From CAZTTH01 sp964615975 (GTDB lineage: Bacteria > Verrucomicrobiota > Lentisphaeria > JABSQK01 > JAJFLO01): a stretch of DNA of 64,000 nt. A model generated the notes under the pieces. It was not told the DNA's origin and made no database searches. It saw nothing but the letters and a program-made list of their open reading frames with translations. How positions within the stretch are numbered: the stretch's first letter is position 1; each line of letters starts with the position of its first letter. Location: positions 10,628 to 74,627 of the forward strand of contig CAZTTH010000016.1 in NCBI GenBank assembly GCA_964615975.1, in the 5' to 3' direction. The position numbers were made by a program, and so were the translations under genes. Of the stretch, positions 43,949-52,774 are shown one piece after another.

Positions 43949-45043
43949 TTAAATACCGGGAAATATGGCGGCAAAGTTGTGAGAGGCCTCCGCGTTCGAT
44001 GACAACGGCTGATAATCAGCAACAATACACCTCATGTCAGAATCTGGTTCGATGGAGCGCACCCACATGAACTCGATATCACCTTCCTGCCGGGTGATTA
44101 CCGGAAAGCCATAAACGCGGCTGCGATGTTTTGGTTCGCCCCTGGATTGGCGGTAACCGGCAATAAATCGCTGATGTTTCTCAACCCGTTCATGGATGGT
44201 TTGATTGGCCGTGCCTTGCGCTGCCATCAGGTTTTTCGCCATCAGCGGTGACAACTCCGGATCGATATCAACACCGCAACTGTTCCTGCCGGCGGCCAAT
44301 GCCGCGATCGCGGTTGTCCCGGTGCCGGCGAAAGGATCGACAACGTTATCGCCGCGCAGCGAATACATGTTGATCAGACGCCAGGCCAGTTCGAATGGGA
44401 ACGCCGCGCTGCGTTGCCGGGATTCGTATGCCTGCATTTTTTGGGGTACGCCCGGCAACTCCCAGGTGTCGGCAAACCAGGTGTTTCTTTCTTCCCAGAA
44501 ACAGGCGCTCGCGCGGCGGGCTTGTTTAGCGGCATCCGTGGCAAAAATTCTTTTACCGCCTTTGCGAAAGAGCAGAATATACTCGTGTTCCAAGGTCACA
44601 TAAGCGCCTGCCGGGAGCATGCCGGAGCCCATGAATTTATTGGGTGAGTTGGTGGGTTTTTTCCACAATATTATCGGCAGGACAGTGAACCCGAGTCTTT
44701 TGCAGGCCATGGTGACGCGCGCGTGATTGGCATAGAGCTGAAAGTTACCCCCAATACTTCGGGTGGCATCGCCGATATTGACACAGGCAAAGCAGCCATC
44801 AGCGAGAACCCGGTAAACTTCGGCCCAGACCTTGTCAAGTTCGCGATGCATGAACGCGAAGGCAAGATCGCCATCCTGATCAGCAAGCGCGTCCGCCACG
44901 GATGATGAGAGACGGGAAAAGACCGCGTCCCACATTGCAATCATCGGGTAAGGCGGTGAGGTGACTGCCAATTGCATCGAGTTGTCTTTGAGCGCGGTGA
45001 GATTGCGGGCATCGCCAATGATCACTTCATGAGTGGTTTGCAT
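43949..45043 (-). CDS. Beta-class DNA methyltransferase (N4-cytosine or N6-adenine)
   Basis: This 364-residue site-specific methyltransferase has the catalytic motif IV first (VTSPPYPMIAM, about 28-38) and the AdoMet motif I late (VVDPFAGTGTTAIAALAAGR, about 234-255). This permuted order is that of beta-class enzymes, and the SPPY form favours N4-cytosine. FELAWRLINMYSLRGD precedes motif I and NSCGVDIDPEL follows it. The central region (about 60-220) should hold target recognition. No restriction endonuclease gene lies next to it. It is part of a minus-strand group with the CDGSH gene and obgE. Confidence 0.9.
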   Translation of the reverse strand: MQTTHEVIIGDARNLTALKDNSMQLAVTSPPYPMIAMWDAVFSRLSSSVADALADQDGDLAFAFMHRELDKVWAEVYRVLADGCFACVNIGDATRSIGGNFQLYANHARVTMACKRLGFTVLPIILWKKPTNSPNKFMGSGMLPAGAYVTLEHEYILLFRKGGKRIFATDAAKQARRASACFWEERNTWFADTWELPGVPQKMQAYESRQRSAAFPFELAWRLINMYSLRGDNVVDPFAGTGTTAIAALAAGRNSCGVDIDPELSPLMAKNLMAAQGTANQTIHERVEKHQRFIAGYRQSRGEPKHRSRVYGFPVITRQEGDIEFMWVRSIEPDSDMRCIVADYQPLSSNAEASHNFAAIFPGI

Positions 45044-45069
45044 ATCTCAAGTCAACCCGCCCGGACAGA

Positions 45070-45297
45070 TTAACTCTTGGGCGGCAATTGACAGGCAGTG
45101 ACCGTGGAAACAAACCCGCTCTTGCGATGGGAGCCATCACAAAACGGTTTGTTGGCGGATTGGCCGCACCGGCACAGGGAGATCATCTCTCTGCCATTCA
45201 AATCATAAATGTTACCGCTGGCATCCTTGATGATGATAGAGGCGCCGCTGATGCGAATCGGCCCGTTATCCGAGATGGTTATTTCACTGGGATTCAT
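45070..45297 (-). CDS. CDGSH-type iron-sulfur protein
   Basis: This 75-residue protein has the 2Fe-2S motif CRCGQSANKPFCDGSH, matching C-x-C-x2-S-x3-P-x-C-D-G-S-H with three cysteines and one histidine as ligands. The preceding MNPSEITISDNGPIRISGAS forms a short beta region typical of bacterial CDGSH proteins. It likely serves in electron transfer or iron-sulfur handling. A clear AAAAGGAGA ribosome-binding site lies upstream. It sits between obgE and the DNA methyltransferase gene on the same strand. Confidence 0.93.
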   Translation of the reverse strand: MNPSEITISDNGPIRISGASIIIKDASGNIYDLNGREMISLCRCGQSANKPFCDGSHRKSGFVSTVTACQLPPKS

Positions 45298-45350
45298 GGT
45301 TGTTTCTCCTTTTGGTCAGGGATGTGATATTAACTTTGTTTAGGTGTCAT

Positions 45351-46373
45351 TCAGGTTGGATCCTGTTCCTGATGATCACGATTTTGACTTTCGATCAGGA
45401 CCCGCAAGTGCTGTACCGTGGCTTCCAAATCGATTCCCAGCAAGGCGGAGATCGGATGGATTTCGAGTTCTGTTTTTTCTTTTAATAGCCGGAGATTTTC
45501 CGGGGCGGTATCTTCGTCCATTTTGTTCGCCAGGATGATCGCCTTATTAGTAAGCAGCGTCGGATTATAACACTCCAGTTCCCGCTGCAACGATGCCAGA
45601 TCATCCCAGGGCAATCGCCCCTCGTTCCCGCCCATATCGAGGACATAGGCGAGGATTCGGGTGCGCTCGATGTGACGGAGAAACTCATGCCCCAGTCCGA
45701 CATTGAGGTGCGCGCCTTCCACCAGTCCGGGAATATCGGCGATGGTCAAGCGGAAAAAATCGGGAAATTCAATCGTGCCGACATGCGGATGTAAAGTGGT
45801 AAAAGGATATGCCGCGGTTTTGGGTTTGGCATCCGTCACCGCACTCAGAAAAGTAGATTTTCCCGCGTTTGGATAGCCCACCAGGCCGACATCGGCGATC
45901 AGTTTCAATTCCAATTCAAATTCCCGCGTTTCCCCCGGTGTTCCAGGCTCGCTCTCGCGAGGAGTGCGATTGGTGCTGCTTTTGAAATGACGATTGCCGC
46001 GCCCGCCCTTGCCGCCTTGAGCGGCAATAAACCGATCGCCCGGGGCTTTCAAATCGACCAGTACCTGACCGTCGTTGGCTGGATCTTTAATCAGGGTTCC
46101 AACCGGCACCTGCAGAATGACGTCCGCGCCCTTTTTGCCATACCGATCCTTGCCGGCGCCATTCCCGCCGTCTTCGGCATGGTAGTGGTTCATATATTTA
46201 TACGCGACCAGAGATTGTTCATTGACATTGGCAACCAGATAAACGCTGCCGCCGTCACCGCCGTCACCGCCACTTGGTCCTCCTTTTGGAATGTATTTTT
46301 CCCGGCGGAAACTGACACAGCCTTTGCCGCCTTTACCGGCTCTTACCTTAATTTTGACATGATCGACAAACAT
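45351..46373 (-). CDS. obgE: GTPase Obg/CgtA
   Basis: Obg is a conserved GTPase linked to late 50S ribosome assembly and stress signalling. The 340-residue protein has the N-terminal glycine-rich Obg fold (1-158; GKGGKGCVSFRREKYIPKGG), then the G domain with GYPNAGKSTFLSAV (G1), DIPGLVEGAHLNVGLGHEF (G3) and NKMDED (G4). It ends soon after the G domain, so the C-terminal OCT domain found in some species is missing. It is the central gene of a minus-strand group that also includes the secreted protein upstream (nine bases away). Confidence 0.96.
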   Translation of the reverse strand: MFVDHVKIKVRAGKGGKGCVSFRREKYIPKGGPSGGDGGDGGSVYLVANVNEQSLVAYKYMNHYHAEDGGNGAGKDRYGKKGADVILQVPVGTLIKDPANDGQVLVDLKAPGDRFIAAQGGKGGRGNRHFKSSTNRTPRESEPGTPGETREFELELKLIADVGLVGYPNAGKSTFLSAVTDAKPKTAAYPFTTLHPHVGTIEFPDFFRLTIADIPGLVEGAHLNVGLGHEFLRHIERTRILAYVLDMGGNEGRLPWDDLASLQRELECYNPTLLTNKAIILANKMDEDTAPENLRLLKEKTELEIHPISALLGIDLEATVQHLRVLIESQNRDHQEQDPT

Positions 46374-46382
46374 GGGATTCCA

Positions 46383-47327
46383 TCACTTTTTTTTCTTTTT
46401 AGCCACCGGCGCGCTGTGGGGCAGTTCCCGATTGATTTTCTCGGTCGTGACATTGGGCAGATCCAAAGACTGGTTGGCAGTCTTATTATAGTCTTCTCCG
46501 ACCATGGCGGGCTGGCCGCCGCTTACCATCACCCGGCCAATATCGGGATCGCGAATCAGCATGGGAGTGGTATCTGATATGGTATAAGCCGAAGTCAATT
46601 TGAGTTGGCCGTTATGATCGAAGACGCGATGCTGGAAGAGGCGCGGCGCGGTTTGTATCAGGGTATGAATGCGACTGAGCGCATCGACATCGCACCTGGG
46701 TTTGACCCCATGAACGCGCGGCCCCAGCCGCGCCACCACGTACACCGAATCATTGTCTTCCAACTGCAGGTAATACAGGTCGCCATCTTCCTGATGGAAG
46801 ATATTCAGGCTGCATTTACGCACCGGAATGACTTGATTATCCGGACTCGACGGAACTCCGACATGATTTTCCCACACCCGGACGCCATGGCGCACCTGAA
46901 TGATGATTGGCTTGGAAAGATAATCGCTGCCCAGCCGGCGGTGGTTGATACGAACCACCAGTTCATAGTCATCTTCGGCCTGCACATCAAAATAGTTGTT
47001 TAATGGCAAGGATAACGCTTTGACGATGCCGGGCGAAAGGATCAAATTTGCCGCGGGATTAAAGCTCGCGTCCAAGGGCGGGATCGGGATATTTTTCAAG
47101 CTTCTTAACTCGAATTTCATGTGTCCGCCTTCGACCGGATCATTGCCAAAATGAAGGGTATGTCCGGAATTATTTTTTAATGTGATGGTGACCGTGATCG
47201 GTTCATAACAGATATAACGATAGCGTTCGGTCGTCACGGTCATGGTGATTTGCGCCGACACCTGAAGACCCCCGAGTCCCAGCCATAACCACCATCCCAA
47301 CAAAACCCTGGATGCGCGTCTCATCAT
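46383..47327 (-). CDS. Secreted protein of unknown function
   Basis: I do not recognise this 314-residue protein. A signal peptide is evident (hydrophobic core WWLWLGLGGLQ, then VSAQ, around residue 25). The first ~130 residues read like an immunoglobulin-type beta sandwich: TVTTERYRYICYEPITVTI, then LKNNSGHTLHFGNDP. The rest alternates strands and ends in a lysine run (KKKKK) that could be a modest nucleic-acid or surface-binding tail. It is cotranscribed with obgE by position, which may only reflect gene packing. Confidence 0.65.
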   Translation of the reverse strand: MMRRASRVLLGWWLWLGLGGLQVSAQITMTVTTERYRYICYEPITVTITLKNNSGHTLHFGNDPVEGGHMKFELRSLKNIPIPPLDASFNPAANLILSPGIVKALSLPLNNYFDVQAEDDYELVVRINHRRLGSDYLSKPIIIQVRHGVRVWENHVGVPSSPDNQVIPVRKCSLNIFHQEDGDLYYLQLEDNDSVYVVARLGPRVHGVKPRCDVDALSRIHTLIQTAPRLFQHRVFDHNGQLKLTSAYTISDTTPMLIRDPDIGRVMVSGGQPAMVGEDYNKTANQSLDLPNVTTEKINRELPHSAPVAKKKKK

Positions 47328-47913
47328 TGTTCTTTTTACCTCCCAGAATTCATGATTTCAATTGTTGTTCATTCGCCCCAATTCCCTGCTCCCGGATTAC
47401 GTCAACCCCGGGAGATTGGAGGCGTTAAAATGTGAATCGACTCCCAGCCGTCGAATTTTCGCATGCCGCCCTTCCCATCAGGCTGGTAATCGTATTAGCT
47501 GTTACTAAAACCGGAATGCGTTTGGTATAAGTTAACCTTTCCCGACAGGTTTGATATGGCTTGCCGTTATTTTGACTGTAAACCACACTTTTTCGAACCT
47601 GTAATTGTTGTGTTTAGCGCAGAATGTGGAGTACAGTCCTGCATTATGGGGTATGTGTTTAGCGCAGGTTGGAGTACGGGCTTTAGCCTGCAGTAAAGCA
47701 ATGAACGTCCAAACTGCAGCCTAAAGACTTGACTCCAACACCGATTACCCTCAATGAATATGCTAAACACATCCCTCTAATTAAACTGGTTATCATGCGA
47801 TCTTTTCTAAAACCCGATTGTTTTCAGTATATTTACACGAAAGGACTTGCTCTGAATGTCATGTCCGCTCACATTAGAACAGGCGTAATCAGTAAACGTT
47901 GCCTCCTCTTTAC
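47328..47913. other. Intergenic region holding a palindromic repeat element
   Basis: These 586 bases lie between the secreted-protein gene and the metal-uptake locus. The part from 47328 to 47609 shows no gene or hairpin. 47610-47772 holds the repeat described separately. 47773-47913 is the leader of the following gene, AT-rich and without a clear promoter. Short open frames at 47567-47770 and 47729-47917 cross the repeat and are not convincing. Confidence 0.55.
47610..47772. repeat. MITE/REP-like nested palindromic element
   Basis: An 11-base perfect inverted repeat (ATGTGTTTAGC at 47653-47663 and GCTAAACACAT at 47762-47772) encloses two further inverted pairs. These are GTTGGAGT (47668-47675) with ACTCCAAC (47732-47739), and CTTTAGCCTGCAGT (47681-47694) with ACTGCAGCCTAAAG (47713-47726; one mismatch). 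A partial direct copy of the left end, GTGTTTAGCGCAG, occurs at 47610-47622 as well as 47655-47667. The nested symmetry suggests a small non-coding mobile element or a strong hairpin. Confidence 0.75.
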
Positions 47914-48219
47914 ATGAAATTAAAAATCTTAAAATTTCGCTGCTCTGGTATACTCCCCGGACTGCTGATTCCTTTGCTCATCATCATCTTGCTGGGCGGG
48001 GAATTCTGGCATGATTTGATTCATCATCATCCGGACCAATCATCTCATGATCAATGTCTGCTACATTTATTGCAGAATCAGATCGTCGCCACCACCATTG
48101 CCCCGGTTATTCTTCCTGACATGGCGTTATCCACTGATTTCATCACTTCCATCCTCCCCCCCTATCTGCAGCAGCAATCCATTGCCCATCCTGCCCGCGG
48201 ACCGCCCGCGTTCTCCTGA
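47914..48219 (+). CDS. Small His-rich membrane protein of the metal-uptake locus
   Basis: This ~101-residue protein has an N-terminal hydrophobic segment (about 10-30, GILPGLLIPLLIIILLGG) followed by a histidine-rich stretch, EFWHDLIHHHPDQSSHDQC, with five histidines and one cysteine. Such small anchored peptides occur beside zinc and cobalt transport genes and may bind metal. The ATG at 47914 is preferred; a TTG five codons upstream is in frame. No ribosome-binding site is obvious. It precedes the outer-membrane barrel and ZnuA/ZnuB-like genes on the same strand. Confidence 0.55.
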   Translation: MKLKILKFRCSGILPGLLIPLLIIILLGGEFWHDLIHHHPDQSSHDQCLLHLLQNQIVATTIAPVILPDMALSTDFITSILPPYLQQQSIAHPARGPPAFS

Positions 48220-48518
48220 TGGCTTATTCAATGCCAACCGGCTCTCACTCAAAGATCGACTGCTAACCAGCGAATTGTCGCCCGCCGGGGTTTCAAGCAG
48301 ACTGGTGATCATCCACCCATTGATTAAAACCAGGTCGGGTTCAACATACAAGCAGACATCTGAGTTGAAGTTGTTGCTCGCTTTCCGCGTTGCCGCACCT
48401 GAAGCGGGAATGGGAGTGATAGAATAGCGACACCATCCACCTGATGTGGGAGGCGGTCAGGCGACAGCACGCCGGTCAACCGGTTCATTCCGCAACCCCT
48501 AAACCAGAGAGATCAATT
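48220..48518. other. Gap between small membrane gene and barrel gene
   Basis: There is no convincing gene here. The plus-strand frame open from 48444 continues into the barrel gene, but its first 25 codons have no signal-like content. No hairpin or operator could be defined; a Zur-type operator may be present but I cannot recognise one with confidence. Confidence 0.4.
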
Positions 48519-49592
48519 ATGTTTTCCTTAGCCAAATCCTCTTGTGATTTGATTATAAAAGTGTTTGTCGGTTTATGCCTGACAACGATGACCTGGGCAG
48601 ATGAGTCCCTGAGCGAAGAAGTCAAAGCCCTTCGCGCCTTGATCCGGGAATTACAAACCACCTGCCAGCAATTACAACAGCTCACCCAAAAACAACAACA
48701 GCAGATCGATCAGTTGATCGCCCGTCAGGAAGCCGGGATCACGCCGGAACCAGCGGCCGCATCCCTGCCCCAGCCGCCANNNNNNNNNNNNNNNNNNNNN
48801 NNNNNNNNNNNNNNNNNNNNNNNNNNNNNNNNNNNNNNNNNNNNNNNNNNNNNNNNNNNNNNNNNNNNNNNNNNNNNNNCCCTGGCGATTCACCGGGATC
48901 AACTTGAGACCGTCGATGCGCCCCTGGTCATTCAACGCTATTTCGGCAGCGAAGGATTTAACCGGGCAGGCTTGGAGCTGACCCGGATATTGGATCTTGA
49001 TTGGCCGGTAACCCACCTGGTGAATTTTGGCGTTTTGGAAGGCGGCAACAACGAGGACGGCAGGCTGTTCGGGGATGCCAAACGCCGTCCCACCCTTTAT
49101 TCCCAATTGACCAATTCCATCGACATCGGCGATGACACCGGATTAGATCTGGGGTTGTCGCTTTTGGCGGGATCACGAGATGATGACGAGCGTTTCGAAA
49201 CCCATGTCGGCGCCGGTCAATTAAGCTTGGTGCATCATTTCAACGCGCGTCAGGGGTTACGCTGGCAGAGTGAGATCTTCAACGTCAATCGTGCCGAAAC
49301 CATTGGGGCCAGAGACAATGTCTGGGGCATGTACAGCCTGGTGGAATTGCGGCTGAATCCGCGCTGGTTCATCGGTTCGCGTGTCGATTATGTCGAACTC
49401 ATCGACAACCATGCCGATCCCGGCAATGAAGACCGCGGGGTCTCCGCCTTTCTCACCTTTTATCAAAGCGAATACGTGCGCTGGCGGGCGCAATACTCTC
49501 ATACACGACTCGCCGATGGCACCGATGATAATACCGTGTATTTACAGGGGAATCTGGCTTTCGGCTCCCATAAACATAAAATCAAAAATTAA
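48519..49592 (+). CDS. Outer-membrane barrel protein of metal-uptake locus, interrupted by assembly gap
   Basis: The gene starts with a signal peptide (MFSLAKSSCDL to MTWADE) at 48519, followed by a coiled-coil of about 45 residues (SEEVKALRALIRELQ... with long glutamine runs) and a proline-rich linker. A 100-N gap at 48780-48879 then breaks the sequence; the frame continues on the far side, but the real gap length is unknown. The distal part alternates amphipathic strands of an outer-membrane barrel (GLDLGLSLLAGSRDDDERF, WRAQYSHTRLADGTDD) and ends in GNLAFGSHKHKIKN, a pattern seen in barrel proteins beside zinc transporters. A metal-uptake role is inferred from position. Confidence 0.65.
   Translation: MFSLAKSSCDLIIKVFVGLCLTTMTWADESLSEEVKALRALIRELQTTCQQLQQLTQKQQQQIDQLIARQEAGITPEPAAASLPQPPXXXXXXXXXXXXXXXXXXXXXXXXXXXXXXXXXXLAIHRDQLETVDAPLVIQRYFGSEGFNRAGLELTRILDLDWPVTHLVNFGVLEGGNNEDGRLFGDAKRRPTLYSQLTNSIDIGDDTGLDLGLSLLAGSRDDDERFETHVGAGQLSLVHHFNARQGLRWQSEIFNVNRAETIGARDNVWGMYSLVELRLNPRWFIGSRVDYVELIDNHADPGNEDRGVSAFLTFYQSEYVRWRAQYSHTRLADGTDDNTVYLQGNLAFGSHKHKIKN
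48780..48879. other. Assembly gap (100 N)
   Basis: Exactly 100 undetermined bases lie within the outer-membrane barrel gene, a scaffolding convention. The true missing length and any frame change are unknown. Confidence 0.99.
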
Positions 49593-49614
49593 ATCTCTTA
49601 CCGGAGGAATAACC

Positions 49615-50556
49615 ATGATTAACATCTCGTCATCCATGCCGCGCATGGCACTGCTGATGGTGTCGGCAGTGGCCATGTTTTTGCCAGCCGCGACCGGCAG
49701 GGCCAAACCATTGTCCATTGTTGCCACCCAGTCATTTTACGCGGCATTAACCCGGGAGATCGGCGGGGACCTGATTGCCCTTACCGCGGTTGCCAAGCCC
49801 AAATACAATATTCATCAAATTCAACCGCGCCCCAGCGATATCCGCGCGGTTGCCAGCGCCGATCTCTATATCAGCGCGGGCCTGGACGCGGAGCCTTGGT
49901 CGGAACCGTTGTTGCAGGCAGCGGGCAACCCCCGGTTATTCATCAACGCGCCGGGTCATCTAGATTTATCTCACGGCATCAGGATGCTGAATGTCCCCCA
50001 ATCCAATATTTCTCGGGCGGATGGGGATATTCATGTCTTCGGCAATCCCCATTATCATATGGATCCGCGCAATGCCCTCATCATGGCAAGATCCATTCTC
50101 GCCAAATTAAGTGAAATCGATCCGCACCATGCCGCTGAGTTCGCGGGCAACGCGAACGCATTTATGGCGTTGCTCGAAGATAAAATCCAGGAATGGCAAT
50201 CGCGATGCGCTCATGGTCACGGGAAGGAAATCATCTCCTATCATAATGACATCGTCTATTTTGCTGACTTTTTGGGGTTGAAAGCCACCCGCCAGATTGA
50301 GCCCAAGCCCGGAATTCCACCGTCTCCGCGCCATCTCGCTGAATTGGCGGATTATGCCCGGAATAACCACATAAAAACGATCGTCATGCCGACTTATTTT
50401 CCCCGCTCACAGGGGGATAAACTGGCGCATCTCATCGGCGGCAAAACCGTGATTATCTGTCAGAATGTCGGTGAACTTCCCGGGACCGATTCGATCGTCA
50501 CGTTCTATGATTATAATGTGACTGCGATTCAGGAAGCCCTGCGCGCCCATGAGTGA
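49615..50556 (+). CDS. ZnuA-like metal ABC transporter substrate-binding protein
   Basis: This 313-residue periplasmic protein has a signal peptide (VSAVAMFLPAATGRA). It resembles zinc/manganese binding proteins of cluster A-I: PKYNIHQIQPRPSDIRAVAS (the first His-containing metal site), DLYISAGLDAEPW, PHYHMDPRNALIMA (the second His site), EIISYHNDIVYFADFLGLK, and PSPRHLAELADYARNN near the end. The ATG at 49615 is eight bases after GGAGG (49603-49607); the frame is open further upstream inside the barrel gene. The stop overlaps the permease gene by eight bases. Zinc is the likely ligand, but manganese or iron cannot be excluded. Confidence 0.88.
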   Translation: MINISSSMPRMALLMVSAVAMFLPAATGRAKPLSIVATQSFYAALTREIGGDLIALTAVAKPKYNIHQIQPRPSDIRAVASADLYISAGLDAEPWSEPLLQAAGNPRLFINAPGHLDLSHGIRMLNVPQSNISRADGDIHVFGNPHYHMDPRNALIMARSILAKLSEIDPHHAAEFAGNANAFMALLEDKIQEWQSRCAHGHGKEIISYHNDIVYFADFLGLKATRQIEPKPGIPPSPRHLAELADYARNNHIKTIVMPTYFPRSQGDKLAHLIGGKTVIICQNVGELPGTDSIVTFYDYNVTAIQEALRAHE

Positions 50557-51361
50557 TTTTATTTACATCATGGGCTTGCCATTGCTGGTCAGTCTGATAC
50601 TGGCCGGCATGCACACCTATCTCGGATTGCATGTGTTGGAGCGCCAGATCATTTTCATCGATCTGGCGCTCGCCCAGATCGCCGCGCTGGGCGGCAGCCT
50701 GGCCATCATCTGGGGGTTTGAACTCGAAAGTCATCAGGCCTATTGGTTGTCTTTGGCGCTGACCATCCTTGGCGCCGCGATTTTCTCCTTGACTCATGGA
50801 GGGAGACAAAGGGTTTCTCAGGAAGCCATCATCGGCAGTGTCTATGTCGTGACCTCCGCCTTGATGGTCATCGCGTTGAGCCGCTCTGGTGAGGGCAACG
50901 AGCATATCCGTCATGTTCTTGCCGGCAATATCCTATTGGTCACCAGGAATGACGTTCTCACGGTGGCGGTCATTTATGGGATAATCGGGGCGATTCATTA
51001 TCGCTTTCGCCGCCAGTTTCTGATGATTTCCTGTCGCCCGGAGGAAGCGCGCCTCCAGGGATTGAATGTGCCTTTTTGGAATTTCATCTTTTACCTGACC
51101 TTTGGGATTGTAGTCACCAGTTCGACCCGAATGGTGGGAGTCATGCTGGTTTTTGCCCTGTTGGTAATCCCGGCGTCATGCGCGGTTTTATTGAGTGAGC
51201 GGCTGCGCCTGCGGCTGGCGCTGGGCTGGGGATTTGGCATGTTTGGCAGCGTCTTGGGCATGGCGCTTTCCTGGCGCGGCGATTGGCCCACCAGCCCCAG
51301 CATCATTTGTGTCCTCGGACTGTTACTCGCAATTTTACTGATCGTCCGTGGAAACCATTGA
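50549..51361 (+). CDS. ZnuB-like metal ABC transporter permease
   Basis: This 270-residue inner-membrane permease of the ABC-3 family has about eight membrane segments. Signatures are HTYLGLHVLERQIIFIDLAL, IAALGGSLAIIWGF, GEGNEHIRHVLAGNILLVTR and MMISCRPEEARLQGLNVPFW, then the C-terminal VGVMLVFALLVIPASCAVLL. Its start lies eight bases inside the ZnuA-like gene. A ZnuC-type ATPase would normally be encoded nearby; none is in the window, since thiG follows on the same strand. The ATPase must come from another locus. Confidence 0.9.
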   Translation: MSDFIYIMGLPLLVSLILAGMHTYLGLHVLERQIIFIDLALAQIAALGGSLAIIWGFELESHQAYWLSLALTILGAAIFSLTHGGRQRVSQEAIIGSVYVVTSALMVIALSRSGEGNEHIRHVLAGNILLVTRNDVLTVAVIYGIIGAIHYRFRRQFLMISCRPEEARLQGLNVPFWNFIFYLTFGIVVTSSTRMVGVMLVFALLVIPASCAVLLSERLRLRLALGWGFGMFGSVLGMALSWRGDWPTSPSIICVLGLLLAILLIVRGNH

Positions 51362-51788
51362 TCATGTTGTCGATAGTCATTCCCTGCGGAACCCGACCTG
51401 GTTTTCGCAGAAGATTTTAAGATTTCCTGTCTGATTAATGCGGCAGGGTTCGAAAATTCGACTGCGTGCTGTCGATCAGTCCCATTCGGGGCAGATTGTG
51501 ACACAGGTCTCCCGATCTGAGCTGCTTTGAAATCCCCGGTCTGATCAGTTTTCATGACAGCAAACAGATACCAGCCGGTGGTCGGCGTATGAGGGCATCA
51601 TAATATCCCTGGAGTTGTTAGCCCGCATCATATTTCTGGGGTCTCGCCCATAAGAGAATTTCACATTGACCATGGCGCCAAAACAACTATGTTTAACAGA
51701 TAAATCGAATCCTTAGCACCTGCGCGAGATCGCGCATTCAAACACCGATTCGGTTCTCAACCACAATCATGAAAGCAAGCCCGACCCT
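51362..51788. other. Intergenic region before thiG
   Basis: These 427 bases hold no gene I can support. A thiamine riboswitch was looked for because thiG follows, but the CTGAGA-type element is absent. No strong hairpin or promoter was identified. Confidence 0.5.
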
Positions 51789-52568
51789 ATGACATCCGAT
51801 CCCTTGATAATCGCCGGCATCGAATTTAAATCCAGACTTTTCGTTGGCACCGGCAAATATGCCTCCATGGAGCAGATGGCTCAGTCCATCATCGCTTCCG
51901 GCACCGACATGGTCACAGTGGCGATCCGCCGCGTCGATTTCAATACCCCCGATGCCAACCTCCTTAATTTCCTCGATTTCAGCCACTACCGTTTTCTGCC
52001 CAATACCGCCGGTTCCCGGACCGCGCAGGAAGCCATCCGCATCGCCAACCTCGGCCGCGCCGCCAGCAATCAGAACTTCGTCAAGTTGGAAGTCATCCCG
52101 GATCCCAAATATCTGCTGCCGGATGGTTACGAAACCTTGAAGGCAACGGAACATCTGGTGAAGGAAGGTTTTGTGGTCCTGCCCTATATCCAGGCCGATC
52201 CGGTGCTGGCCAAACAACTGGAAGCAGCCGGAGCGGCAGCGGTCATGCCCCTGGGCTCACCGATCGGCAGCAAACGCGGTATTCAGACCCGCGCGTCGAT
52301 CGCGATCATCATCGAACAGGCACAGGTGCCGGTGGTGGTCGATGCCGGACTGGGGTTGCCATCCCACGCTGCCGAAGCCCTTGAGATGGGCGCGGATGCG
52401 GTATTGGTGAATACCGCCATCGCTCATGCCGCTGATCCCATCCTCATGGCAAAAGCCTTCAAGCTTGCGGTAGATGCCGGCCGCCTCGGTTATTTATCCC
52501 AACCCCGCGGCGCGCAACAATATGCCGATCCCTCCAGCCCGACCTCCGGCATTGTCGGGCGTAACTAA
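51789..52568 (+). CDS. thiG: Thiazole synthase
   Basis: ThiG condenses deoxyxylulose phosphate, dehydroglycine or iminoglycine, and sulfide carried by ThiS into the thiazole moiety of thiamine. The 259-residue TIM barrel has the expected LFVGTGKYASMEQM at the start, FVKLEVIPDPKYLLPD, whose lysine forms the Schiff base, AAAVMPLGSPIGSKRG, and GLGLPSHAAEALEMGADAVL. No thiS, thiH, thiF or thiE lies alongside, so the gene stands alone. No thiamine riboswitch was found upstream. Confidence 0.96.
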   Translation: MTSDPLIIAGIEFKSRLFVGTGKYASMEQMAQSIIASGTDMVTVAIRRVDFNTPDANLLNFLDFSHYRFLPNTAGSRTAQEAIRIANLGRAASNQNFVKLEVIPDPKYLLPDGYETLKATEHLVKEGFVVLPYIQADPVLAKQLEAAGAAAVMPLGSPIGSKRGIQTRASIAIIIEQAQVPVVVDAGLGLPSHAAEALEMGADAVLVNTAIAHAADPILMAKAFKLAVDAGRLGYLSQPRGAQQYADPSSPTSGIVGRN

Positions 52569-52774
52569 AGGTCGGATTTTGTCTCTGTTTACCATTTTCT
52601 GGATCAAAACCCGGGATGATCGGGAAAATAACTTTAATGGCAATAAACCGGCGCCATTCCGACCCTGAAGGTCATAAGTAAAATAAATCACCAGGTGATG
52701 GAGCCGGTTATGGAATTGAGATGTCAGACAGATCAGTGTCAATATCATTAAAATTCATTACCAAGGTGGCCCCC

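Noticed and set aside
51362..51788. Thiamine (TPP) riboswitch before thiG
   Set aside because: The conserved CTGAGA and downstream ACCTGATC-type elements are absent.
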